NCBI RefSeq assembly: GCF_900129975.1
Contig: NZ_FSRG01000003.1
Span: forward strand, 1 to 64,000
Direction: 5' to 3'
Source of the DNA: Halodesulfovibrio marinisediminis DSM 17456
Lineage (GTDB): Bacteria > Desulfobacterota > Desulfovibrionia > Desulfovibrionales > Desulfovibrionaceae
Length of the DNA: 64,000 nucleotides
Shown: piece by piece, positions 8,098 to 17,353 of the stretch
Position numbering within the stretch: position 1 is the stretch's first letter
How the letters are laid out: each line of letters opens with the position of its first letter
Program-made: the position numbers and the translations under genes
The notes under the pieces: generated by a model
The model's database searches: none
What the model was told of the DNA's origin: nothing
The model's input: the letters and a program-made list of their open reading frames with translations, nothing else

Positions 8098-8773
8098 GAG
8101 TCCTCCATACCTAATCCAACAGTACGAGGATTTGGTATGATAGTCAAAATAGTCTGCAAATCATTCCATAACAATGAGTGTGTACTCACGGTAGAGTGCG
8201 TTACTGTATGGAAAAGGCAACTGTCCTAGTGGTGTACTGACAGTAACTTGCGAAAAAGAATTAATAATCCCTCTGCAGTAAGCAGTACTGCAGAGGGATT
8301 ACACATAAATTTTACTACCTGCCGTGTTGTTTTTGCGTTCATAAAAAAGGTATGAGCAGAGGAGCGAGGCGAACGAGAGTCTCATTTTTGAGATAACACT
8401 GGCGGCAAAGCCATTCTACGCCGATTTTTTCATAGTGCAATCAAAAAAAAACTTATGAAGTTAATAAAGCTGACTGATATGGAATATAACAGTCGCGCGT
8501 TTAATATTTCTTATACTCAACCTACTCTTGTTTATGCTGTTGTTGTAATCGATACTGAATAGTAGAGTAGGAACGTATAGAAATAATTGTAAAAATAACT
8601 TATGCAAATATGAAGAAAAACCACAGCCTACGCGAGTATACGTCTTGACTGACCAGGCAGTTGGGATTAGCTATGCAGTACGAGTGTATGCTGAAATTAC
8701 TAGCTCCGCGTTGCATGTGTGGCGTGCTGCGGAGAAATATCTTTTACTATATATTATAAGGTCATAGAAAAAC
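8098..8773. other. long intergenic region with strong hairpin
   Basis: This 676-base stretch holds no ORF I can support. It includes the region upstream of the lysR-type gene, a perfect 16-bp-stem hairpin at 8265-8301, and a second inverted repeat near 8702-8733 (CTCCGC...GCGGAG) just upstream of a TATATTATAA stretch that may promote the next gene. It is AT-rich. A GCGGCAAAGCC segment near 8412 does not complete a riboswitch fold. Confidence 0.5.
8265..8301. repeat. perfect inverted repeat, 16-bp arms, 5-base loop
   Basis: TAATCCCTCTGCAGTA pairs exactly with TACTGCAGAGGGATTA around AGCAG. There is no T run directly after either arm, so it is not a textbook intrinsic terminator. It may be a processed RNA structure or a terminator for an unrecognised transcript. 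Confidence 0.75.
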
Positions 8774-9145
8774 ATGCATGATGACGTGTTACAACTGCGT
8801 GATGAATTAGTAGAAACCGCATTAGAAGCATTGATGGACTCCGGATACAAAGATATTCGCACCTACGGGTTCGAGGGTTTTGATGAACCGGAAGAAGTGA
8901 ATGGTTTTATGCCGGAGCTGCAGGCGACTAACAGAAAAAACGTTAAATTTATCTTTGACGTTGTTACAAAAGACTTTTTTGCTCTGCCGGAAACCTCTCA
9001 GCGTTTTAAAGCATTTGCAGATTATGCAGATGGTCACGATATTCAGTTTGTTGTCATCGTACCGGAAGGTGAAGAAGGCTTTGCAACTGCTTTCATTGAA
9101 GACTTAGAAATTTCAGATGAAAGTATTGAAATTTGGGAAGCCTAG
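8774..9145 (+). CDS. hypothetical acidic protein, 123 aa
   Basis: The product is strongly acidic, with a helical N-terminus (LQLRDELVETALEALMDSGY). It alternates beta-like segments (KFIFDVVTKDFF, IQFVVIVPEGEEG) with short helices, so a small soluble alpha/beta domain is likely. I recognise no family. The ribosome binding site is weak (AAGG about 12 bases upstream). It lies 63 bases before the GAPDH-like gene on the same strand and may be cotranscribed. Confidence 0.65.
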   Translation: MHDDVLQLRDELVETALEALMDSGYKDIRTYGFEGFDEPEEVNGFMPELQATNRKNVKFIFDVVTKDFFALPETSQRFKAFADYADGHDIQFVVIVPEGEEGFATAFIEDLEISDESIEIWEA

Positions 9146-9208
9146 ACTTTTCGGTTGCCGGATGGCTCCCATTTGTCCGGCATGTTGTGTTTTTCAGCTG
9201 GGGGAGAG

Positions 9209-10228
9209 ATGTCTGTAACTATTGGGATTAATGGATTCGGCCGTATTGGCCGGTACCTTACCCGCTTACTCTCCGGACATGAGAACTTGCGCCTTGTAAC
9301 GGTTAATGATCTCATGTCCGCTGAAGATGCGACGCATCTATTACGATACGATTCAGCTCATGGTCGCTTTATGGACGCTAAAAGCGTTGAAGGCGGCTTT
9401 ATGCTGAAGGACTCTTTTGTGTCCGTTACCCAGAAAGCTTGCCACAAGTGGGACTGGAGTGAGTGCGATATTGTCATAGAAGCGGCAGGCTGTTTTTCAG
9501 CCCGCGAACATTGTCAGCAACACATGGCTTGCGGCGCTAAAAAGGTGATTGTTGCCTGTCCTGCGCCAGAGGCGGATGTTACGATTGTTATGGGGGTGAA
9601 CGAGCAGGATCTGCACGCTGATCATCATATTATTTCTAACGCATCCTGCACTACAAACTGTCTTGCACTTCCGTTGTATCATCTCCATAATCACTTTGGT
9701 GTAAAAAGGGGATATATGACAACTATCCATCCGGTTACGCAACGTCAGATGCTGCTGGATGATGATTATCCTGATCTTCGTCGCGCCCGTGCGTGTCATA
9801 TGAATATACTTCCAACCCCCGTGGGAACTACTGAAACAGTGGCTGAAGTTATTCCTGACATGAAAGGAAGATTACAGGGCATTGCTTATCGTGTGCCGAC
9901 AGTGAGCGTGGCAATGATTGACTGCGTTTTGGAACTTGAAACATCAACTACGGTAGAAGAGGTGAACAGGGTGCTGCGCGAAGCTGCAAACGATCACCTT
10001 GGATATACCGAAGCGCCTCTTGTCTCGTCTGATTTTAATGGTTCCACGTTCGGTTCTATTGTGGATGGACAGCTTACTGCAGTTCAGGATGGAACAATGC
10101 TTAAGCTGGTAGCGTGGTACGATAATGAAGCCAGTTTCTCTAATCAGCTTCTGCGGTTAACCGAAAAGGTTGCCAGAATGATTGAGGAGGAAAAACAGCT
10201 GAAAGGCGGGATGCCTTCCGCTGTCTAA
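9209..10228 (+). CDS. gap: glyceraldehyde-3-phosphate dehydrogenase family protein
   Basis: The product is 339 aa from the ATG at 9209, directly after GGGGGAGAG. A longer reading from 9155 only adds non-conserved residues. The Rossmann start INGFGRIGRYLTRLL, the VNDLMSAEDATHLLRYDS block and the catalytic SNASCTTNCLALPL are all present, as is the downstream histidine in TTIHPVTQ. The C-terminal WYDNEASFSNQL is typical. GAPDH converts glyceraldehyde-3-phosphate to 1,3-bisphosphoglycerate in glycolysis and gluconeogenesis. The usual HSYT(N/G)DQ segment reads HPVTQRQ, so this may be a paralogue rather than the main glycolytic enzyme. An erythrose-4-phosphate dehydrogenase is an alternative. Confidence 0.88.
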   Translation: MSVTIGINGFGRIGRYLTRLLSGHENLRLVTVNDLMSAEDATHLLRYDSAHGRFMDAKSVEGGFMLKDSFVSVTQKACHKWDWSECDIVIEAAGCFSAREHCQQHMACGAKKVIVACPAPEADVTIVMGVNEQDLHADHHIISNASCTTNCLALPLYHLHNHFGVKRGYMTTIHPVTQRQMLLDDDYPDLRRARACHMNILPTPVGTTETVAEVIPDMKGRLQGIAYRVPTVSVAMIDCVLELETSTTVEEVNRVLREAANDHLGYTEAPLVSSDFNGSTFGSIVDGQLTAVQDGTMLKLVAWYDNEASFSNQLLRLTEKVARMIEEEKQLKGGMPSAV

Positions 10229-10253
10229 CTACGTGTGCAACAACATAGTTGAG

Positions 10254-10287
10254 AAAAAATCTGTCCGTAAGGGCAGATTTTTTTTTA
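10254..10287 (+). terminator. terminator after gap-like gene
   Basis: AAAAATCTGTCC pairs with GGGCAGATTTTT around GTAA, followed by further T. Confidence 0.88.
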
Positions 10288-10336
10288 TGTTTAGTTTTCA
10301 GAAGCGTCTTGCTTCATGTTGTAGGAAGTGATTAGT

Positions 10337-11152
10337 ATGGGGACTATGAATATAGTGTATCCTCCATCTCGATATGCCGGACTTGAGATATTATCTTGTG
10401 CCGGAGGTCATCAGTTTCGTGCGCACTTACATGATGCGTATGTGTTGTGGCTGAATTCGGAAACTGGCGAGCATTATACTGTAAACGGCGGAAGTGATGT
10501 GTTGCAGACAGGTGCCGTCAGCTTGATTGAACCTGAGGTTCCACATGCTAACCGTTCCTGTGATGAAATTAGCAGTCACCTGCGCAGTTTTTACTGTTCG
10601 GAGGAATTTTTCCAGCAGCAGTATGCACGTATATATGAAAAAGCATACATGGCTCCGTTAGGAAACAGGGTGATAGAACATGTAGGCTTGTGGCAAAATC
10701 TGACAGTCTTGCATGAGTATCTACTTGGGATGCGGGATACGCTACGGGCAGATGAACTGGTTTTGGAAACCTTCTCTAGGTTGTTCGAGGCGTGTGGTGG
10801 GCATAAGATTAAGCCTGCGCGTGACGTAGGTGATAAGCGTGTTGCTAAGGCCATCGAATATTTTCATGTGCATCTAGATGTTCCTATTTTGCTTGAAGAG
10901 CTGGCAGCTATGCTTGGTTGTACAAGCTATCATCTCATCCGCCTGTTTAGATTACAAAAGGGAATGACTCCTTATGCATATTTAACACAACTCCGTTTGG
11001 AAAAAGCCCGCAATCTTATAGACAGTGGTGTGTCCTTTTCTGATGTTGCAACGCAGGTCGGGCTTTCAGATCAAAGCCACCTTACTCGACAATTTAAGAA
11101 GCGATACGGATTGACTCCTGGACAATATAAGAAACAAAGGATGCCTGCATAA
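10337..11152 (+). CDS. AraC-family transcriptional regulator with cupin sensor domain
   Basis: The product is 271 aa from the ATG at 10337, with AGGAAG eight bases upstream. A GTG at 10328 is an alternative. The N-terminal half resembles the AraC_binding cupin (FRAHLHDAYVLWL, TGAVSLIEPEVPHANR). The last 100 residues are two helix-turn-helices: LEELAAMLGCTSYHLIRLFR and FSDVATQVGLSDQSHLTRQF, ending in GLTPGQYKKQR. Such proteins activate a nearby operon in response to a small molecule. Candidate targets are itself or the gap-like gene, but this is inference. Confidence 0.92.
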   Translation: MGTMNIVYPPSRYAGLEILSCAGGHQFRAHLHDAYVLWLNSETGEHYTVNGGSDVLQTGAVSLIEPEVPHANRSCDEISSHLRSFYCSEEFFQQQYARIYEKAYMAPLGNRVIEHVGLWQNLTVLHEYLLGMRDTLRADELVLETFSRLFEACGGHKIKPARDVGDKRVAKAIEYFHVHLDVPILLEELAAMLGCTSYHLIRLFRLQKGMTPYAYLTQLRLEKARNLIDSGVSFSDVATQVGLSDQSHLTRQFKKRYGLTPGQYKKQRMPA

Positions 11153-11268
11153 CAGGGATAGCATGTCAGTTTTGTTCAAGACGCTTATAACGCTATCTGC
11201 TATTCTTCCAATAGGTTCCCAGACCAAGTTAAAATGTTCCTGTAACATCTAGAGGATGAAAAAAGAGT

Positions 11269-11607
11269 ATGGAAACTATTGCATGGAATGATTTTGAAAA
11301 AGTGGAATTGCGCGTGGGAAAGATTCTTTCAGCAGAAGTTTTTAAAGAGGCACGCAAGCCTGCTTACATAATGCATATAGATTTTGGTGAAGAGATCGGA
11401 CAGCGTAAGTCTAGTGCGCAGATAACAAAACATTATGTTCCGGAAGAGTTGGTGGGCCGACTGGTTGTGGCTGTTGTGAATTTTCCTAACAAGCAGATTG
11501 GTCCCATTATGTCGGAATGTCTTGTGACTGGTTTTGCCGATGGCAATGGCGACATTGTGTTATGCGGAGTTGATAAGGACGTGCCGCTTGGTGCTAAGCT
11601 TTGCTAA
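11269..11607 (+). CDS. csaA: CsaA-like tRNA-binding-domain protein
   Basis: The 112-aa product is a single OB-fold tRNA-binding domain like that of CsaA and the C-terminus of methionyl-tRNA synthetase. It has VELRVGKILSAE at the start, MHIDFG, RKSSAQITKHY, VVNFPNKQIGP and SECLVTGFAD. CsaA was described in Bacillus as a chaperone-like export factor and binds tRNA in vitro. Its true role is uncertain. Length and order match CsaA across the whole protein. It stands alone before a strong terminator. Confidence 0.9.
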   Translation: METIAWNDFEKVELRVGKILSAEVFKEARKPAYIMHIDFGEEIGQRKSSAQITKHYVPEELVGRLVVAVVNFPNKQIGPIMSECLVTGFADGNGDIVLCGVDKDVPLGAKLC

Positions 11608-11703
11608 CGACTGAATTGAATTGTCAGTAAGTGCTTAAGACGTTTTCCGGGGGAGTACTATGCGTGCATATTCTAGAGCAGAACGTAGGGAATAAAAAGT
11701 GAA

Positions 11704-11736
11704 AGAGGGGAATGCGGAATGCATTCCCCTCTTTTT
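11704..11736. terminator. bidirectional terminator
   Basis: AGAGGGGAATGC pairs with GCATTCCCCTCT around GGAAT, followed by TTTTT, between the convergent csaA and usp genes. Confidence 0.9.
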
Positions 11737-11747
11737 GTGATTGAAAA

Positions 11748-12260
11748 TTATAGCGGAGCTTCGGTTCCGTCCTTTTCCAAGTGCACAACCAATACCGGTT
11801 TTGTACTTTTAGAAATAACGCCTTGGGCTACACTGCCTGCGAAGATACTGCCGAGTTTGGAATGCCCATAGGTACCCATAACAATTAAATCAGCCTGATT
11901 GGCAAATTGCAGGATGGTTTTTACAGGGTGCCCAGTCTGTACATGGACACTCGTGGCAATACCTGCTGCTTCCAATTCTTGCTTGTAATTTTTGTAGGTA
12001 GATTCAATGCGTTCTTTTGCGTGTTTCATGCTAACTCGAAGAACGTCGTCTTTGATTTTGAGCCATGCGTCTTCGTTATAAATTGTTGCAAAGTCGAGGC
12101 CGGAGGAAAGTGATATATTGCGTGCCCAGTCCGGGATAACGTGTAACAGCATGAGGTCTGCCTGATATTGTTTGGCAATGGAAAGTGCATAACTAAGAGC
12201 GTGCTTAGCCGGATCGGAAAGATCAGTTGCATATAGAATTTTGTGAATTTGAGGCAGCAT
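11748..12260 (-). CDS. universal stress protein, UspA family (downstream of a tandem pair)
   Basis: The product is 170 aa from the ATG at 12260, which follows GGAGAT. The reading upstream to 12341 runs into the neighbouring usp gene and is not used. It starts HKILYATDLSDPAKHAL and carries the full ATP motif GTYGHSKLGSIFAGS, ending KPVLVVHLEKDG. It is closely similar to the gene directly upstream (12283-12771), and the pair is arranged head to tail with 22 bases between, so it looks like a tandem duplication in one operon. The function is stress-related ATP binding, without a known client. Confidence 0.92.
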   Translation of the reverse strand: MLPQIHKILYATDLSDPAKHALSYALSIAKQYQADLMLLHVIPDWARNISLSSGLDFATIYNEDAWLKIKDDVLRVSMKHAKERIESTYKNYKQELEAAGIATSVHVQTGHPVKTILQFANQADLIVMGTYGHSKLGSIFAGSVAQGVISKSTKPVLVVHLEKDGTEAPL

Positions 12261-12282
12261 GACAATCTCCGATGACTGAATG

Positions 12283-12771
12283 TTATGAGCGGACAATGAG
12301 TACCGGTGTAGGACTCTTGGCAATAACACCTTGTGCAACACTACCTACAAGAATACCACCAATTTTACTGTGCCCTTTTGTTCCCATGACAATCAGATCG
12401 CATTCTTTTGCATGTTCTAGAATTTTTTTTACTGCGTTGCCGGTTGCGATGATTGGATTCATCGTGATGGCTGCACATTTTTCGCTGCCTTCTGCAATTT
12501 CTTCACATTGTTGGCGCATCATGTCTGCAACGGTTTCTTTGGCTTTTTCTGCACCGGCTTCAAGCAATACCTTCAATGTCTTGTCATCGTAAATTGCAGC
12601 AAAATCGAAACCAGAGCTTAAATAAAGCTGATCCCGCATCTCTGGGAGTACATGAAGAAGGATGAGCTCGGCATCATATTTTTCTGACAGACTAATGGCA
12701 TAGCGCAGAGCGACTGCGGCATCTTCTGAAAGGTCAGTGGCAAGAAGAATTTTATTAATTTCTGGGAGCAT
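12283..12771 (-). CDS. universal stress protein, UspA family (upstream of a tandem pair)
   Basis: The 162-aa product starts MLPEINKILLATDLSED and has a perfect G-2X-G-9X-G-S motif (GTKGHSKIGGILVGS). A GGAGACC ribosome binding site precedes the ATG. The shared MLP(E/Q)I(N/H)KIL start and the LYLSSGFDFAAIYD segment, which parallels ISLSSGLDFATIYN in the downstream copy, show the pair arose by duplication. This gene is first in the operon and its promoter lies in the 218-base gap to creA. Confidence 0.92.
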   Translation of the reverse strand: MLPEINKILLATDLSEDAAVALRYAISLSEKYDAELILLHVLPEMRDQLYLSSGFDFAAIYDDKTLKVLLEAGAEKAKETVADMMRQQCEEIAEGSEKCAAITMNPIIATGNAVKKILEHAKECDLIVMGTKGHSKIGGILVGSVAQGVIAKSPTPVLIVRS

Positions 12772-12989
12772 AACGGTCTCCTTGTTAAGTTATTCTTGCA
12801 AAAATTGTATGACAAATATCCGCATACGGCCGTAATGCTGTTTTTTGGACGGATATGAAATAAGTGTACATCAATTGAAAAAAACTCCAATGATACGGTC
12901 GGACCTGTGTGGGAAAATGGGCAAAGCTTGCAAAAATACCGTTTTTACGGTTGAATCGCTCTCTTGAAATCATTCGGAGAGGAGAGCGT

Positions 12990-13466
12990 ATGAAACTACA
13001 TACACTGCTACTAAGCATGGCACTTGTGCTTGGTATGACTTCTGTTGCTGTCGCAGAAGAAATTGGTTCCGTGAGCACCGTGTTTAAGATTCTCGGAGCT
13101 AATGACAAAATTCTTATTGAAGCGTTTGACGATCCGGATATTGACGGTGTTACCTGCTATCTGAGTCGCGCTAAGAAAGGCGGCGTAAGCGGATCTTTGG
13201 GGCTGGCAGAAGATACTTCTGATGCTTCTGTTGATTGCGTACAGATTGGACCGATCAGTATTCCTAAACGTGTTCGTGATGGTAAAGAGGATGGCGAAGC
13301 TGTGTTTAAGAAGCGTACTTCTTTGCTTTTTAAAACAATGCAGGTTGTACGTTTTTACGATCCTAAGCGTAATGTGCTTGTGTACCTCTCCTATAGTGAC
13401 CGTGTGGTAGAAGGTTCGCCTAAAAACTCAATCTCCACGGTTCCAGTACTTCCTTGGGGCAAATAA
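12990..13466 (+). CDS. creA: CreA family exported protein
   Basis: The product is 158 aa from the ATG at 12990 after AGAGGAGAG. A longer in-frame reading from 12909 is not family-like. Residues 1-23 form a signal peptide ending VAVAEE. The mature part matches Cre[18 protein letters not shown], an [20 protein letters not shown] block and a C-terminal LVYLSYSDR. CreA is a periplasmic protein named from an E. coli locus. Its biochemical function is unknown. The gene is one base upstream of an exonuclease gene, so the two are translationally coupled. Confidence 0.92.
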   Translation: MKLHTLLLSMALVLGMTSVAVAEEIGSVSTVFKILGANDKILIEAFDDPDIDGVTCYLSRAKKGGVSGSLGLAEDTSDASVDCVQIGPISIPKRVRDGKEDGEAVFKKRTSLLFKTMQVVRFYDPKRNVLVYLSYSDRVVEGSPKNSISTVPVLPWGK

Positions 13467-13467
13467 T

Positions 13468-14007
13468 ATGTCTGGATATAAAGGAACATTCGCCGCGATC
13501 GACTTTGAAACCGCCGATGCCAAACGGGATAGCGCTTGCGCTGTAGCGGTGGTGCGTGTTGAGAACGGAGAGATTGTTGATAGTCTGTACCGTCTGGTGC
13601 AGCCACCGCGAAGCAATTTTAGTCCGTTTTGTGTGCGGGTTCATAACATTCGTTGGAAAGATGTTGAAAACGAGCCTGTGTTCGCAGATGTATGGCCGCA
13701 GTTTTCCCCGTTGTTTGAAGGTGTAGATTTTGTTGCAGCGCACAACGCATCATTTGATCGTTCTGTCCTTTCTGCCTGTCTTGCATCTGCAGGAATGCCG
13801 TCAGTAACTGAGCGTTTTTTATGCACTGTTAAACTTGCACGGCAGGTATGGCCGGATTTAGAGAATCACAAACTAAATACGGTATCCGGTCATCTTGGTA
13901 TTACTCTTCAGCATCACCATGCCGGTTCTGATGCGGAAGCCTGTGCCCGTATCGCCATTGAAGGGTTGCGATTACAGCCTCAGTTTGCTGCTCCGAACAT
14001 GCTGTAG
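13468..14007 (+). CDS. DnaQ-like (DEDDh) 3'-5' exonuclease
   Basis: The 179-aa protein is a single exonuclease domain of the DNA polymerase III epsilon superfamily. AIDFETA holds the first Asp and Glu (ExoI), AAHNASFDRSVL the ExoII Asp, and HHHAGSDAEACA the ExoIII His and Asp. The VHNIRWKDVENEP segment is typical of stand-alone family members. It could proofread or trim DNA or RNA. The start overlaps the end of creA's ribosome footprint (one base between stop and ATG). Confidence 0.9.
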   Translation: MSGYKGTFAAIDFETADAKRDSACAVAVVRVENGEIVDSLYRLVQPPRSNFSPFCVRVHNIRWKDVENEPVFADVWPQFSPLFEGVDFVAAHNASFDRSVLSACLASAGMPSVTERFLCTVKLARQVWPDLENHKLNTVSGHLGITLQHHHAGSDAEACARIAIEGLRLQPQFAAPNML

Positions 14008-14221
14008 CGTTAAACTTGCAGAAATCTCACTTTACCTTTACATCCATTGCGGACTATCCGTCGCGTTGAAGAGTTTCTTCGATGTGATTACGCGTAACAA
14101 CCCTGACGTGCTGTTTTGATGACCTCATGGTATCATGGCAGCACGGTACTATGCTGCGGCTTTTGCCTTTTAGTCGCTTGGCGTTGGTTGCGCTTTACTG
14201 TACAAATGCACAGGTTTTATT

Positions 14222-14833
14222 ATGAAAAAATATCGTGATCATTACTTCCTGCGGGCGAAGAAAGATAACTATCCCGCACGATCAGTATATAAGCTTAAAG
14301 AAATTGATAAGCGTTTTGGTATCTTCTCCAAAGGGATGAAGGTTCTCGACCTTGGTGCTGCTCCTGGGTCATGGTCGCTTGGTGCTGCTGAAAAAGTGGG
14401 ACCGGACGGACTTGTTATCGGTGCTGACATTCAGACCACTGAAACAGAATTCCCACCAAACGTACGCTTTATGCAGGAAGACGTTTTTGAGCGTTCTCAG
14501 GAGTTTGAAGACGTACTTGCCGAGATTATGCCGTTTGATGTGGTGATCAGCGATATGGCACCTAAAACAACAGGCCATAAATTTACAGATCAGGCTCGTT
14601 CTGCCGAGCTCTGTTATGAAGCGCTTAATGTGGCTTGCTACTGCTTGAAGCCTAATGGCAGCTTTATTGTAAAAATCTTTATGGGGCCTGATGTGCAGGC
14701 ATACGCAACTTCTATGCGTAAGTATTTCAAAAGCGTGAAGTCTTTTAAACCAAAAAGCTCTCGTGATGAAAGTAAGGAAATTTTCTACATCGGTCTTGGA
14801 TTTAACGGAAAGAAATTCGAATACGAATACTAA
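14222..14833 (+). CDS. rlmE: 23S rRNA (uridine-2'-O)-methyltransferase RlmE (FtsJ/RrmJ)
   Basis: The enzyme methylates the 2'-O of a conserved uridine in the A-loop of 23S rRNA using SAM. The 203-aa product has the SAM site [22 protein letters not shown] and [12 protein letters not shown]. The K-D-K-E catalytic tetrad is visible as K in [13 protein letters not shown] in SDMAP, K in VKIF and E in [13 protein letters not shown]. Length and order match E. coli RlmE. It lies 214 bases after the exonuclease gene, so it probably has its own promoter. Confidence 0.96.
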   Translation: MKKYRDHYFLRAKKDNYPARSVYKLKEIDKRFGIFSKGMKVLDLGAAPGSWSLGAAEKVGPDGLVIGADIQTTETEFPPNVRFMQEDVFERSQEFEDVLAEIMPFDVVISDMAPKTTGHKFTDQARSAELCYEALNVACYCLKPNGSFIVKIFMGPDVQAYATSMRKYFKSVKSFKPKSSRDESKEIFYIGLGFNGKKFEYEY

Positions 14834-14947
14834 CCGTTATCCTAAATCGATTTCCTTTTGATTTTTAGCACCCGAAATGGTTGCGGGTGTAATTATTTTT
14901 AGTGTCCTAGTTGTAGTGCGTTCGCTGCAACGGCGTAAGGAGGAATC

Positions 14948-15697
14948 ATGGCTGGACATAGTAAATGGGCTAACATTAAGCACCGTAAGGGGCGTCAGGA
15001 CGCAGTTCGTTCTAAGCAGTTCACCCGCGCAGCAAAAGAGATCATCATTGCTGCTAAAGTTAGTGGCGACGTTGCAAACAACCCGCGTCTTCGTTCTGCT
15101 ATTGCTGCTGCTAAAGCAGTAAACCTGCCTAAAGATAAAATTGAAAACGCAATCAAAAAAGGTACCGGCGAACTTGCTGGTGGCGATATCCACGAGATTA
15201 CCTATGAAGGTTACGGTCCAGGTGGTGTAGCTATCCTTATCGAGGTTGCTTCTGATAACAAGAACCGTATCGTTGCTGAAGTGCGCCACACCTTGAACAA
15301 AGGTAACGGTAACATGGGTGAAGCTGGTTCTGTTGCTTGGATGTTCGACAATAAAGGTCAGATCATCATCAAGAAGGATGCCGTTAGCGAAGAACAGGTA
15401 ATGGATCTTGGTCTTGAAGCTGGTGCTGAAGACATCATCGAAGAAGCAGAAGAATGGGATATCCGTTGTGAACCAAGCGATTTGGAAGCAGTTCGTACTG
15501 CTTTTGAAGAAGCTGGCATCGCAATCGAATCCGCAGAGCGTGCTAAGGTCCCTCAGAACACCATTGAACTCGATGCTGAAGGCGCTAAAAAAATGCTCCG
15601 TCTGATCGATCTCCTTGAAGAAAATGATGACGTACAGAACGTGTTCACAAACATGGACGTTTCTGACGAAGTAATGGCTGAACTTAACGCTGAATAA
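14948..15697 (+). CDS. yebC: YebC/TACO1 family protein
   Basis: The 249-aa product begins [15 protein letters not shown], the family signature. A strong AAGGAGG ribosome binding site lies eight bases upstream. It also has [38 protein letters not shown] and a [11 protein letters not shown] block, all canonical. YebC proteins were annotated as DNA-binding regulators, including of ruv genes. More recent work on homologues points to a role in translation of proline-rich stretches. Its place just upstream of ruvC is the usual arrangement in many bacteria. Confidence 0.97.
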   Translation: MAGHSKWANIKHRKGRQDAVRSKQFTRAAKEIIIAAKVSGDVANNPRLRSAIAAAKAVNLPKDKIENAIKKGTGELAGGDIHEITYEGYGPGGVAILIEVASDNKNRIVAEVRHTLNKGNGNMGEAGSVAWMFDNKGQIIIKKDAVSEEQVMDLGLEAGAEDIIEEAEEWDIRCEPSDLEAVRTAFEEAGIAIESAERAKVPQNTIELDAEGAKKMLRLIDLLEENDDVQNVFTNMDVSDEVMAELNAE

Positions 15698-15837
15698 GTT
15701 TTGATTGTTTAGGTGATTGTTTCCTTCGGCTGATGGGCTTTGTCCTGTAGCCGCGAGAAGGACATCTTCTCGGCCACGTTAACGTTTTGGCGAAGACAAT
15801 TGCCGCAAACAAGATACAGCTGTTCTTAATTAGCTAG

Positions 15838-15870
15838 AAAAAGGAGGGAGTGTTAACTCTCTCCTTTTTT
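15838..15870 (+). terminator. terminator after yebC
   Basis: AAAAAGGAGGGAG pairs with CTCTCTCCTTTTTT around a short loop. It separates yebC from ruvC and suggests ruvC has its own promoter. Confidence 0.8.
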
Positions 15871-15979
15871 GTTGATGTGTTCTAATTTGTCGTTGTACTT
15901 TTCAGTTGTGGACGAAAGAGTACAGAGGCTTCATAGTGAGTATTTAGAGTATATCATTATATGAACGGTGGAGTAAGTT

Positions 15980-16471
15980 TTGACTGTTAATCGAGTGCTT
16001 GGCATTGACCCTGGTTCCCGTGTGATGGGGTGGGGCGTAATTGAAGAGATTTCCGGTGTGGCAAAATTAGTAGACTGTGGAGCAATTCGAGCTACAGATA
16101 AAGATTTTGCACGGCGTATGGGGGTGATCTTTAAAGAGCTCAATGCCATTGTGCAATTGCATAAACCAACCGTTGCGGCGGTGGAAAACGTCTTTACTGC
16201 GCAAAACCCGGCATCAGCGTTAAAGCTTGGTCAGGCTCGAGGGGTTGCTCTCGCAGCATGTGCTGCAAACGATATTGAAGTTTTCAGCTATGAGCCAACA
16301 AAAATTAAGCAGACCATCGTGGGTGGTGGACGCGCAGCTAAAGAGCAGGTTGCTTTTATGGTTGCGCAGATTCTGGGTGTGAAAAAGCCAAGCTGGGCAT
16401 TAGATACATCCGATGCACTTGCCGCCGCTGTCTGTCATCTCAATACAAGTCGTTATTCAAGATATCTTTAA
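15980..16471 (+). CDS. ruvC: Holliday junction endodeoxyribonuclease RuvC
   Basis: RuvC cleaves Holliday junctions produced during recombination. The 163-aa product starts at TTG, with GGTGGAG six bases upstream and no closer ATG. The acidic catalytic residues are in VLGIDPGSR, AVENVFTAQNP and ALDTSDALAAAVCH. KQTIVGGGRAAKEQV is also typical. ruvA follows after 277 bases and ruvB after that, so the three resolvasome genes are clustered but ruvC is set apart from ruvAB. Confidence 0.96.
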   Translation: MTVNRVLGIDPGSRVMGWGVIEEISGVAKLVDCGAIRATDKDFARRMGVIFKELNAIVQLHKPTVAAVENVFTAQNPASALKLGQARGVALAACAANDIEVFSYEPTKIKQTIVGGGRAAKEQVAFMVAQILGVKKPSWALDTSDALAAAVCHLNTSRYSRYL

Positions 16472-16748
16472 GATACGCTTTTTCAATTCTAATCACGTGC
16501 GTTCATTACCTATTTATGGTATTAGGGATTGAGGTATAATGCGACTAATATGGCGCATAATCCGCTGGAGGCATGCCTTAGGATAAGCCTCATCCAGCAA
16601 TTCTGTTGATGCCAACGGTAAAACGCCCTTTATTTATTGAGGCGTCTTGGGTAAGAGACTCTTGATAGCCGGAGGCAGGTACGCATTTTGCGTGCGATGT
16701 TCTTCTTTCCGGTTCAATTCATTATAAAAACTCCTCAAAGCACATATT
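16472..16748. other. ruvC-ruvA intergenic region with hairpin structures
   Basis: A TATAAT at 16535-16540 could be a -10 box, but no good -35 is visible. Inverted repeats follow: GCTGGA...TCCAGC near 16562-16597, then GGTACGCA/TGCGTGCG near 16677-16695. The segments CCGCTGGAGGCA and AGCCGGAGGCA resemble the 3' ends of the hairpin repeats found elsewhere in the window, so this may be a degenerate copy. Confidence 0.45.
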
Positions 16749-17351
16749 ATGATCGCATATATCGAAGGTAAAATTGCAGAGACAACGGAGCAGAGTGTCA
16801 TCATCGTTACAGAAGGCGGTGTTGGGTACGAAGTCCGTTTGCCAGCTCATACTATGAACCGAGTGCCTGCTAAGGGCGGTGACATCGCAGTCTTTGTCTA
16901 CACCGTTGTACGTGAAGACGCATTGGAACTGTATGGCTTCGAATCATGGGATGAGCGCCAGATGTACACCACGCTGATTTCTATTTCCAAGGTTGGTGGT
17001 AAAACAGCGCTGGGAATTTTGTCTGTATTCCGTCCGGATGATTTGCGCCGTATTGTTTTTGAAGAAGATATTAATGCGCTAACACAAGTTTCCGGTATCG
17101 GGAAAAAGGGCGCACAGCATATTTTTCTTGAGTTAAAGTACAAGCTTAAAGTGGATGAAATGCCTGTTGTTTCCGGCAAGGACGATGCTCCAGTCACAAG
17201 CGTGTACCGTGATGCTTTGGATGGCCTTGCTAACCTTGGCTACGCCGAAGATGAGGCGGCTCCTTTACTCAAAACTATTTTGAAAAATGAGCCGGATCTT
17301 GATGTGGGCAGCGCTCTACGTAGTGCGCTTAAAGCTCTTGCAAAGGGATAA
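16749..17351 (+). CDS. ruvA: Holliday junction helicase subunit RuvA
   Basis: RuvA binds the four-way junction and loads RuvB. The 200-aa protein starts [11 protein letters not shown] with an OB-fold N-domain ([12 protein letters not shown]). The helix-hairpin-helix pair lies in the middle ([18 protein letters not shown] and [20 protein letters not shown]). A C-terminal domain that contacts RuvB closes the protein ([16 protein letters not shown]). Length is normal. The stop is two bases before the ruvB ATG. Confidence 0.97.
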   Translation: MIAYIEGKIAETTEQSVIIVTEGGVGYEVRLPAHTMNRVPAKGGDIAVFVYTVVREDALELYGFESWDERQMYTTLISISKVGGKTALGILSVFRPDDLRRIVFEEDINALTQVSGIGKKGAQHIFLELKYKLKVDEMPVVSGKDDAPVTSVYRDALDGLANLGYAEDEAAPLLKTILKNEPDLDVGSALRSALKALAKG

Positions 17352-17353
17352 GA

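Noticed and set aside
8400-8450. GCGGCAAAGCC segment resembling part of a cyclic-di-GMP riboswitch
   Set aside because: The partner segments (a second GGTAGC-like block and closing helix) are missing, and the spacing to the next gene is far too long.
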